Shown: positions 1-5,122 of the stretch, one piece after another
Numbering within the stretch: position 1 is the first letter of the stretch
Layout of the letters: each line of letters begins with the position of its first letter
DNA from: Woeseiaceae bacterium
GTDB taxonomy: Bacteria; Pseudomonadota; Gammaproteobacteria; Steroidobacterales; Woeseiaceae
Assembly: GCA_013138675.1 (NCBI GenBank)
Contig: WTCH01000207.1
Location: forward strand, 1-5,727
Reading direction: 5' to 3'
Length of the DNA stretch: 5,727 nt
Program-made: the position numbers and the translations under genes
The notes under the pieces: generated by a model
The model's input: the letters and a program-made list of their open reading frames with translations, nothing else
The model's database searches: none
Told to the model about the DNA's origin: nothing

Positions 1-753
1 CATTGGCTCCACCGACACAACGCCGATTACTGCAGTGAGCAGTTCGAGCGCACGCTCTGGTCCGGCATCGACGGTCACCAGCAACCGTTTGCCGGCCAAC
101 AGCTCGTCCATGGTTGAATCCAGCACCTTTTGACCACTGTGGACGATGATGACCCGGGTGCAGATCGCCTCGACCTCCTGCAGGATGTGGGTTGAAAGGA
201 TGACAGTGGCGTGTTGCGCTAATGCGCGGATCAGATCACGCATATGCTGCACCTGGGTTGGATCCAGGCCGTTGGTGGGCTCGTCGAGAATGAGCAGTCG
301 GGGCTTATGCAGAATTGCCTGTGCCACACCCACCCGCTGACAAAACCCCCGCGAGAGGGTCCCGATGGTGTCCGTTGCCTTGGATGAGAGTTCTGTCTGG
401 ACAATGGCCTCCCGTATCCGATCAGTCCTCTCGGCGTCAGGAACACCGTGCAACGTGGCGGCGTAATCGAGGTAATCAATCACCGTCATTTCATAGTAAA
501 GGGGGTCGTTTTCAGGCAGGTAGCCAATCCGCTGCTGGACTGCTTCGCGCTCTGTGTTGATGTCTAAACCATCAATCTCAATGGAACCGCCAGTGGGTTC
601 CAGGAAGCCGGTCAGCATCTTCATGATGGTGGTCTTGCCCGCGCCATTGTGCCCAAGCAGTCCGACGATCTCTCCCGTGCCGATATCGAAGGAGACCTGA
701 TCGACCGCAGTCAAACCACCGTAAGTTCGGGTCAATGCTTCAACTCGTAGCAT
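1..753 (-). CDS. ABC-2 type transporter ATP-binding protein, GldA/NatA-like (3' end outside window)
   Basis: This is the cytoplasmic ATPase subunit of an ABC-2 type exporter; it would hydrolyse ATP to drive a membrane permease that is not in the window. 251 codons are visible and the C-terminus runs off the left edge. In order the protein shows: N-terminus MLRVEALTRTYGG; Walker A GHNGAGKTT (residues 34-42); YLPE (78-81) where many ABC proteins have the Q-loop glutamine; ABC signature LSRGF (133-137), a departure from LSGGQ; Walker B LLILDEP with D-loop NGLDP (153-165); and H-loop STHIL (187-191). The YLPE and LS.G...QRVG pattern is typical of the GldA/NatA group, whose members carry gliding, sodium or drug export labels, so the substrate cannot be named. 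The ATG is supported by AGGGA (plus-strand 760-764) six bases upstream. Permease genes are expected to the left. Confidence 0.93.
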   Translation of the reverse strand, partial: MLRVEALTRTYGGLTAVDQVSFDIGTGEIVGLLGHNGAGKTTIMKMLTGFLEPTGGSIEIDGLDINTEREAVQQRIGYLPENDPLYYEMTVIDYLDYAATLHGVPDAERTDRIREAIVQTELSSKATDTIGTLSRGFCQRVGVAQAILHKPRLLILDEPTNGLDPTQVQHMRDLIRALAQHATVILSTHILQEVEAICTRVIIVHSGQKVLDSTMDELLAGKRLLVTVDAGPERALELLTAVIGVVSVEPM

Positions 754-759
754 GAAATA

Positions 760-764
760 TCCCT
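760..764 (-). promoter_or_regulatory. Ribosome binding site of the ABC ATPase gene
   Basis: AGGGA on the minus strand lies six bases before the ATG at 753. It supports this start, which also gives the normal N-terminus for the family. Confidence 0.6.
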
Positions 765-834
765 GCTTTATTTACCTGCCGTTACCGTTTTCGTTTCCCT
801 GGGGGGAGGCCACGCCACACGACCCCTGACTTTT

Positions 835-868
835 CATCTACTGATCGATCGCGCGTGATTCAAATCAG
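835..868 (-). promoter_or_regulatory. Possible promoter with overlapping FNR/CRP-like palindrome upstream of the ABC gene
   Basis: On the minus strand, TTGAAT (863-858) and TAGATG (840-835) are 17 bases apart, matching the sigma-70 consensus at 4/6 and 3/6 positions. The -35 element lies inside GTGATTCAAATCAG (plus strand 855-868), which fits the FNR-type arrangement TTGAT-N4-ATCAA at 8 of 10 positions. Both signals are weak and the operator is not at a textbook distance from the predicted start, so this is only a candidate. The rest of 765-977 shows no gene and no clear terminator. Confidence 0.2.
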
Positions 869-977
869 CCTTTTTTGACGCGACCTTAGGTTGCCGGAAC
901 ATCGCAATCCTGCATCATTCAGCACCGTTTGTCGCGACCGATCTATATGCAGAGAAAGCGCGTGCTAACACACATAC

Positions 978-995
978 GGGTACTGACAAGTTAAC
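978..995 (+). repeat. Terminal inverted repeat of IS copy 1, transposase 3' side
   Basis: GGGTACTGACAAGTTAAC, identical over 18 bp to the reverse complement of 1741-1758. It lies 35 bp beyond the transposase stop codon; the same 35-bp gap is found in copy 2. Confidence 0.95.
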
Positions 996-1030
996 TCATA
1001 GGCTCCTGCCGATTTCCACCTGAGTTCGAG

Positions 1031-1717
1031 CTATGCGGCTGATGCGCTTTGCCAGGATGCAAAGGCGCGCTTTCTCAAGAGTCGATAGTGCTCAGCCCGT
1101 ACCATATGTCTTCCCAGATTGAATAGGTTGAAAACCGCTGAGTGTACAGCCAGGAATCGCTGCGCCTGATCTGTCGATTTGAACCGCCGCATGCCGCGCT
1201 CTCTTGCTCGGGTTGGTTGATGCGATAGCTCGGCCCTGTTGTTGGCATACTTACTGGTGTCATGGATAACATCCGGCATCAAATCACGGTGAGCGACTCC
1301 GTAACTCCGTAGTTTGTCAGTCACGATCTTCCTGGGCTCGCCGCCATGTGACCTCAGCAGGCGTTTGAAGAATCGCTTCGCCGCATCTCCGTCCCTACGA
1401 GCCTGTAGAAACACATCAACCACTTCACCGTCCTGGTCGACGGCCCTCCATAGGTAGTGCTGCTTGCCGTCAATCTTGACGAATACTTCGTCAATATAGA
1501 AGGTATCGCCGTATCCTTGGTGCTTCGGCTTTAGTCTCTTGGCGAATTTCGGTCCGAACGTTTTGCACCAGAGTCGGATAGATTCGTAGCTAACGAATAT
1601 GCCCCGCTCAGCGAGCAGATCTTCAATATCACGATGGCTCAGGTTGAATCGGTAGTAGAGCCAGACGGCATAGCTGATGATGTCGGGAGGAAATCGGTGG
1701 CGTTTGAATGTGTTCAT
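1031..1717 (-). CDS. IS6-family DDE transposase (copy 1, apparently intact)
   Basis: This is the transposase of the surrounding IS and is predicted to catalyse replicative (cointegrate) transposition. From ATG 1717 it is 228 aa, usual for the family. It starts MNTFKRHRFPPD, followed by an N-terminal helix-turn-helix-like region (SHRDIEDLLAERG then SYESIRLWCK). The DDE core is visible: first Asp in FYIDEVFVKIDG, second Asp in IVTDKLRSYG, and Glu in NNRAELSHQPTR, the family's typical NNRAE site. It ends RRFKS...FNLGRH, also typical. A TTG at 1732 would add five residues. ATG 1717 is preferred because copy 2 has its start (MITYKRHRFPP) at the same 23-bp distance from the inverted repeat. No frameshift or internal stop is seen, so it could be active. 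Confidence 0.93.
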   Translation of the reverse strand: MNTFKRHRFPPDIISYAVWLYYRFNLSHRDIEDLLAERGIFVSYESIRLWCKTFGPKFAKRLKPKHQGYGDTFYIDEVFVKIDGKQHYLWRAVDQDGEVVDVFLQARRDGDAAKRFFKRLLRSHGGEPRKIVTDKLRSYGVAHRDLMPDVIHDTSKYANNRAELSHQPTRARERGMRRFKSTDQAQRFLAVHSAVFNLFNLGRHMVRAEHYRLLRKRAFASWQSASAA

Positions 1718-1723
1718 TGCCAG

Positions 1724-1753
1724 AGTATCCAACCGTAGCTGTTAACTTGTCAG
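1724..1753 (-). promoter_or_regulatory. Candidate transposase promoter within the IS end
   Basis: On the minus strand CTGACA (1753-1748, 5/6 to the -35 consensus) lies inside the inverted repeat and GATACT (1729-1724, 4/6 to the -10) follows after 18 bases. Copy 2 keeps the same arrangement with GACAAT as its -10. Transcription would begin at or next to the ATG at 1717, giving an almost leaderless message. This also argues against the TTG start at 1732. It is prediction only. Confidence 0.25.
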
Positions 1754-1758
1754 TACCC
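1741..1758 (-). repeat. Terminal inverted repeat of IS copy 1, transposase 5' side
   Basis: GTTAACTTGTCAGTACCC on the plus strand, the exact complement of the other end. It contains TTGTCA (1747-1752) pointing towards the flavoprotein gene, which resembles a -35 box, but no -10 box follows at 16-18 bases. Confidence 0.95.
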
Positions 1759-1832
1759 ATGCGGAAGCTTGTTCGCAGAGAATATCAACCGCGAAGGCTG
1801 CGTCGTCGGAGGCGTGTATCATGAACATAGTC

Positions 1833-1836
1833 AGGA
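1833..1836 (+). promoter_or_regulatory. Ribosome binding site of the flavoprotein gene
   Basis: AGGA lies eight bases before the ATG at 1845. An in-frame TAG at 1839-1841 directly upstream rules out a longer N-terminus, so the two together fix the start. Confidence 0.65.
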
Positions 1837-1844
1837 CATAGAAC

Positions 1845-4379
1845 ATGAAATCTGAGGCAAAGGTAGTCGTCATTGGAGGCGGCGTAGTTGGCGTGAGTGC
1901 ACTGTATCACCTGGCGAAGAAAGGCTGGGGCGATGACGTTGTCTTGCTTGAGAAGGCGGAGCTAACTTCGGGGTCGACCTGGCATGCCGCAGGTCTGCTG
2001 CCGTTATTCAACATGAGCTACAGCGTCGGCCAGGTACACAAGTACTCGGTCAACTTCTATCAGACACTCGAGGAAGAAACCGGACAATCGGTCGGATTCA
2101 AGCGGGTCGGGAATCTGCGTCTTGCGATGAATGGCGATCGCATGGATGAGTACTATCAGTACGCGGCGACGGCGAAAACGATCGGCATCAATTCTCAAAT
2201 CCTGACGCCGGAAGAGATCAGGAAACTCTGGCCGCTATGCAATACCGAAGGACTCGTTGGAGGAATCCTGCATCCCGATGACGGCTATATCCAGCCAGCC
2301 GATCTGACCCAGGCGCTCGCGATAGGGGCCCGCGCACGTGGTGCGACAATTTATCGCAATACCCCTGTACTCGCAATCGAGCAGGCGACATCGGGTGGCT
2401 GGGTCCTTCATACCGAGAAAGGCGATATCACGTGTGATCACGTGATTTCGGCGACTGGAAATTACGCACGCAAGACAGGCGAAATGGTTGGACTCGATGT
2501 CCCGGTTATCCCGGTTGAACATCAGTTCATAGTCACGGATGTTCACCCCGAGCTGAAGAGGCGCAAGGCGGAGGGCTTGCCGGAAATGGGCGTGCTCCGT
2601 GAGCCCGATGGATCGTGGTATCTGCGCGAGGAAAACAACGGGTTCATCCTGGGTCCTTACGAGAATGGCGCACCGGCCTGTTATGTCGACGGACCGGATC
2701 CACGCGCCGAGTATGAGCTGTTTCAGGAAGACATCGAACGTCTCGCGCCCCACATTGAAGCGGCGATCGCGCGTGTCCCCGCATTTGGAGAAGTCGGCAT
2801 CAAGCAGGTCTACAACGGTGCTATTGCGTATACGCCCGACGGCAATCCGATCATTGGCCCGGCATGGGATATCGACAATTTCTGGCTCAGCGAGGGGCAC
2901 AGTTTCGGCATTACTGCCGCGGGCGGCGCCGGTTGGCAGCTGGCGGAGTGGATTGTCGAAGGTGAGCCGACGATCGATATGCTTGGCCTCGAGCCGCGCC
3001 GGTTCGGCGACTACGTGACAAAAGAATACCTGATTGACAAGTGCGAAGAGGCCTACTCGCATGTATTCATCACCCATTTCCCGGATGAGGAGCGGCCTGC
3101 GGGCCGGCCTCTGCGAACCGCGCCTTGTTATGAGCGTATGAAAGCGAAAGGTGCTGTCTTCGGTCAGAAGTTTGGCTGGGAGCGGCCGAACTTCTTCGCG
3201 ACCAATGGCATGCCACAGGAAGACGATTGGTCGTTTCGACGCTCGAAATGGTTCGAGAGTGTTCGCAAGGAGGTCGCCAATACGACGACCAACGTCGGCC
3301 TGCTAGATATGACAGCGTTTGCCAAATGTCGAGTGTCAGGGCCGGGGGCCGAAGCATTTCTGGGTTACTTCGTTGCCAACAGCCTGCCGCCAAAGGTTGG
3401 CGGCATCGGGCTGTGCCACGCACTCAACAGGAATGGCGGTGTGCATTCCGAATTTACAATCTGTCGGGAAGCTGAAGGTTCGTTTTACCTTGTGTCCGCC
3501 GGCGCTCTGCAGCGCCTCGATCACGATTATCTGAAGAAGCACATGCCCCGAGACGGCTCGGTGCAATTCGACCAACTTACACATACCAACGGCGTACTTG
3601 TGCTCGCCGGGCCGAAAACGCGGCAGTTGTTGCAGCGCGTGACCGACGCCGATCTTTCCAATGAGGCGTTTCGCTGGTTGTCGGCGCAGGACATCGTCAT
3701 CGCAGATGCGCCGGTCAACGCAATGCGCGTAAATTTTGTTGGGGAACTCGGATGGGAACTGCATCACCCGATAGAATTTCAGAACCGGATCTTTGATGCA
3801 TTGTTTGAGGCGGGCGAGGACCTCGGGCTGAAGCCGTTTGGAATTCGTGCGATGGACGCGATGCGGCTTGAGAAGTCGTATCGCATGGTGGGAACCGAAT
3901 TGTCCATTGAGTATTCGGCTTACGAATCGGCGATGGGCCGCTTCGTAAATCCGGATAAGGGAGATTTCCTTGGGCGCGATGCGTTGCTCGCTTGGCAGGG
4001 GCGAGGCATGAACAACCTGCTCGTGACGCTTGAGGTTGCGGAGGTCGAAGATGCCGATGCGCTTGGCAACAATGTGCTATTCAGCGATGGTGATGCCGTT
4101 GGTCGTGCAACAGGAGGCGGTTTTGGTTTCCGCGTGAACAAGTCTCTCGCGTTGGGCATGGTGCGACCCGAGCTTGCCGAGCCTGGAACTGTTCTCGCGA
4201 TAGAAATCCTTGGTAAGACTTACCCCGCCACGGTCATCCCGCACAGCCCGTTTGACCCAAAGAATGAGAGATTGAGAGATGTCAACGGCACCAACGGTAC
4301 TGACAAGGTAACGGTTTCCGGCGGACAATCAGTAGATGATCACCTACAAGCGCCATCGATTCCCGCCCGCGATAATTAG
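1845..4379 (+). CDS. Dimethylglycine/sarcosine dehydrogenase-like FAD oxidoreductase with GcvT domain; C-terminus altered by IS insertion
   Basis: An 844-aa flavoprotein predicted to demethylate an N-methyl amine such as dimethylglycine or sarcosine, passing the one-carbon unit to tetrahydrofolate. Domains in order: FAD-binding DAO domain (about 6-375) with dinucleotide motif VVVIGGGVVG (7-16), acidic residue in LLEK (E36) and GSTWHAAG (43-50); a central linker domain (about 376-435); then GcvT folate-binding (about 440-715, VGLLDM, VSGPGAEAF, GELGWELH) and GcvT C-terminal (about 730-812) domains. His47 aligns with the histidine that binds FAD covalently in mammalian dimethylglycine dehydrogenase. 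A TPDGNPIIGP...GHSFGITAAGGAG segment (about 331-361) completes the flavin site. The natural end should be near PFDPKNERLR. Residues 818-844 and the stop are encoded by the IS inserted at 4295. No signal peptide is seen, so it is probably cytoplasmic. The exact substrate is not decidable from sequence alone. Confidence 0.92.
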   Translation: MKSEAKVVVIGGGVVGVSALYHLAKKGWGDDVVLLEKAELTSGSTWHAAGLLPLFNMSYSVGQVHKYSVNFYQTLEEETGQSVGFKRVGNLRLAMNGDRMDEYYQYAATAKTIGINSQILTPEEIRKLWPLCNTEGLVGGILHPDDGYIQPADLTQALAIGARARGATIYRNTPVLAIEQATSGGWVLHTEKGDITCDHVISATGNYARKTGEMVGLDVPVIPVEHQFIVTDVHPELKRRKAEGLPEMGVLREPDGSWYLREENNGFILGPYENGAPACYVDGPDPRAEYELFQEDIERLAPHIEAAIARVPAFGEVGIKQVYNGAIAYTPDGNPIIGPAWDIDNFWLSEGHSFGITAAGGAGWQLAEWIVEGEPTIDMLGLEPRRFGDYVTKEYLIDKCEEAYSHVFITHFPDEERPAGRPLRTAPCYERMKAKGAVFGQKFGWERPNFFATNGMPQEDDWSFRRSKWFESVRKEVANTTTNVGLLDMTAFAKCRVSGPGAEAFLGYFVANSLPPKVGGIGLCHALNRNGGVHSEFTICREAEGSFYLVSAGALQRLDHDYLKKHMPRDGSVQFDQLTHTNGVLVLAGPKTRQLLQRVTDADLSNEAFRWLSAQDIVIADAPVNAMRVNFVGELGWELHHPIEFQNRIFDALFEAGEDLGLKPFGIRAMDAMRLEKSYRMVGTELSIEYSAYESAMGRFVNPDKGDFLGRDALLAWQGRGMNNLLVTLEVAEVEDADALGNNVLFSDGDAVGRATGGGFGFRVNKSLALGMVRPELAEPGTVLAIEILGKTYPATVIPHSPFDPKNERLRDVNGTNGTDKVTVSGGQSVDDHLQAPSIPARDN
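4295..4312 (+). repeat. Left terminal inverted repeat of IS copy 2
   Basis: CGGTACTGACAAGGTAAC, differing from the copy 1 repeat at positions 1 and 14. It is translated as part of the flavoprotein C-terminus. Confidence 0.85.
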
Positions 4380-4614
4380 CTACGCTGTTTGGCTCTACCA
4401 CAGATTCAATTTGAGTCATCGAGATATTGAGGATCTGTTGGCCGAGCGGGGGATGCGGCGATTCAAATCCGCATATCAGGCGCAGAGCTTTCTAAGTACG
4501 CACGCCGCTGTATAAAATTTGTTCAACCTGGGTCGTCATTTGATATTGGCGAAGCATTATCAATATTTTCGACAACGGGCGTTTGCGTCTTGGAAAAATG
4601 CAGCGGCTTTGTAG
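4336..4614 (+). pseudogene. IS6-family transposase remnant with catalytic core deleted
   Basis: Starting from ATG 4336 (MITYKRHRFPPAIISYAVW), this matches copy 1 transposase up to LLAERG, then jumps straight to MRRFKS near the C-terminus. Residues equivalent to 45-180 of copy 1 (numbered from its TTG) are missing, which removes both catalytic Asp and the Glu. The deletion is in frame. A TAA at 4513-4515 then interrupts the C-terminal part where copy 1 has Phe (AVFNLFN); the frame otherwise continues to a TAG at 4612-4614. The remaining protein is clearly similar to copy 1 but diverged (for example AKHYQYFRQ against AEHYRLLRK), so this is a related older copy, not a recent duplicate. Its start overlaps the last 44 bp of the flavoprotein gene in another frame. 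Confidence 0.9.
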
Positions 4615-4649
4615 TCTGATAATTAGTGCCGATTCGGTCGGCCGCATAA

Positions 4650-4667
4650 GTTAACTTGTCAGTACCC
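4650..4667 (-). repeat. Right terminal inverted repeat of IS copy 2
   Basis: GTTAACTTGTCAGTACCC on the plus strand, identical over 18 bp to the matching end of copy 1. It fixes the right boundary of the deleted element. Confidence 0.93.
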
Positions 4668-4711
4668 TCTAGTGAGTTGACGCTAACTGTATGAATGTTA
4701 GAGGGAAATAT

Positions 4712-4776
4712 TGGTCGGGGTGAGAAGATTCGAACTTCCTGCCCCTGCCTCCCGAAGACGGGATGCGTTCCAGAGC
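4712..4776 (-). pseudogene. tRNA-Pro(CGG) remnant lacking the 5' acceptor strand
   Basis: Read on the minus strand, the 3' half of a tRNA is clear: anticodon loop TTCGGGA (4756-4750, anticodon CGG at 4754-4752), 3' anticodon strand GGCAG, a five-base variable region, T-arm GGAAG-TTCGAAT-CTTCT, acceptor strand CACCCCG, discriminator A and encoded CCA (4714-4712). Part of the D-arm survives as TCTGG-AACGCA. The anticodon stem has a C-A mismatch, and the expected 5' acceptor strand CGGGGTG is absent (CATAGAT is found where it should be), so no cloverleaf can close. It is either a decayed tRNA gene or the 3' fragment left at one end of an integrated element. The other possibility, a functional but odd tRNA, is unlikely without an acceptor stem. 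Confidence 0.72.
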
Positions 4777-4980
4777 CCTTTATCTATGCGGTGTTCGAAC
4801 CGCTTGCAGCACACTATTGACGCGTCAAAGCCCATAGAGGCTCACAGGCGCACACCAGAACTCGTCAGTTATCGGCCACTGCTCAATCGCGCCGACAATG
4901 AGAACTAGCAACGTAATACAGTATCAAGGTATGACGACTGGCTAGGCGGTTGCGTCCGGCCTTATTGTTTCTGGAACGAA
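4777..4980. other. Non-coding stretch with no recognisable gene
   Basis: I see no supported gene or RNA here. It holds a short imperfect hairpin (GCGGT-gttcga-ACCGC, 4788-4803) and a 12-bp perfect palindrome TTGACGCGTCAA (4817-4828). Both are within what chance allows over this length. Confidence 0.5.
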
Positions 4981-5008
4981 TGACCGCTTTTCCCGAAAGC
5001 GGCCGTTC
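4981..5008 (+). repeat. Hairpin repeat unit 1
   Basis: A 28-base unit that begins TGACCGCTTT and ends AAAGCGGCCGTTC. It folds into a perfect 7-bp stem CCGCTTT/AAAGCGG (4984-4990 with 4996-5002) around a 5-base loop. It matches unit 2 closely in its start, stem and trailing CGTTC. No run of T follows, so it does not look like an intrinsic terminator. Confidence 0.6.
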
Positions 5009-5035
5009 AAACAAGTAGAAATCGCTTTTGTTGAC

Positions 5036-5064
5036 TGTCTGCTTACGGCCAGAAGCGGACGTTC
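5036..5064 (+). repeat. Hairpin repeat unit 2
   Basis: A 29-base relative of unit 1 in the same orientation. It begins TGTCTGCTTA and ends AAGCGGACGTTC, with an 8-bp stem GTCTGCTT/AAGCGGAC (5037-5044 with 5053-5060) containing one G-T pair. The unit ends 58 bp before the start codon of the next gene, so it probably lies in or near that gene's 5' untranslated region. The loop differs while the stem is kept, as expected of a folded dispersed repeat. Confidence 0.6.
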
Positions 5065-5122
5065 CCAATTCTGTGGTCGATACGGATTGTGTGTCCAGTA
5101 GCGACGGCGTAAACACTTATTC

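Larger units (their letters stand above)
978..1758 (-). mobile_element. Complete IS6-family insertion sequence (copy 1)
   Basis: A 781-bp element bounded by perfect 18-bp inverted repeats, GGGTACTGACAAGTTAAC at 978-995 and its reverse complement at 1741-1758. It carries one transposase gene that fills almost the whole length, as is normal for IS6-family elements of roughly 0.7-0.9 kb. IS6 elements move by replicative transposition and usually leave an 8-bp target duplication. Here the flanks are acacatac (970-977) and atgcggaa (1759-1766), which do not match, so the element has probably recombined with another copy or been caught in a deletion since insertion. The right end stops 86 bp before the start of the flavoprotein gene. 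Confidence 0.93.
4295..4667 (+). mobile_element. Internally deleted IS6-family element (copy 2, non-autonomous)
   Basis: A 373-bp relic of the same IS family in the opposite orientation to copy 1. The ends are CGGTACTGACAAGGTAAC (4295-4312, 16/18 to the copy 1 repeat) and GTTAACTTGTCAGTACCC (4650-4667, 18/18). The gap from left repeat to transposase start (23 bp) and from stop to right repeat (35 bp) equals copy 1. The length is 781 minus 408, so one 136-codon internal deletion explains the whole difference. Flanks ggcaccaa (4287-4294) and tctagtga (4668-4675) are not a target duplication. The left end lies inside the flavoprotein gene. It cannot encode its own transposase, but with both ends present it could in principle be mobilised by an enzyme from a related copy. 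Confidence 0.9.

Noticed and set aside
231..560. Overlapping short open frames on both strands (231-479 minus, 315-560 plus)
   Set aside because: They lie over the ABC ATPase gene, whose Walker motifs establish the true frame.
1747..1775. Hybrid promoter from the IS end (TTGTCA) driving the flavoprotein
   Set aside because: No -10-like hexamer at 16-18 bases downstream; the nearest AT-rich stretch (GAATAT, 1780-1785) is 27 bases away.
2235..3077. 280-codon open frame on the minus strand
   Set aside because: It lies entirely antisense to the well-supported flavoprotein gene and shows no recognisable motif.
4788..4803. Second tRNA-like TTCGAAC segment
   Set aside because: The stem and loop sizes do not fit a T-arm and there is no acceptor or CCA next to it.
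4817..4828. Perfect 12-bp palindrome TTGACGCGTCAA as an operator
   Set aside because: About one such palindrome is expected by chance in a window of this size, and it is almost 300 bp from the nearest start codon.
4711..4908. Plus-strand open frame beginning MVGVRRFELPAPASRRR
   Set aside because: Its first part is the translation of the antisense of the tRNA-Pro remnant, a well-known source of false protein calls; the rest has no family features.
5087..5115. Promoter TTGTGT-N17-TAAACA for the TolB-like gene
   Set aside because: Only 3/6 matches in each hexamer, and it would place the start site at the initiation codon; not distinguishable from chance.
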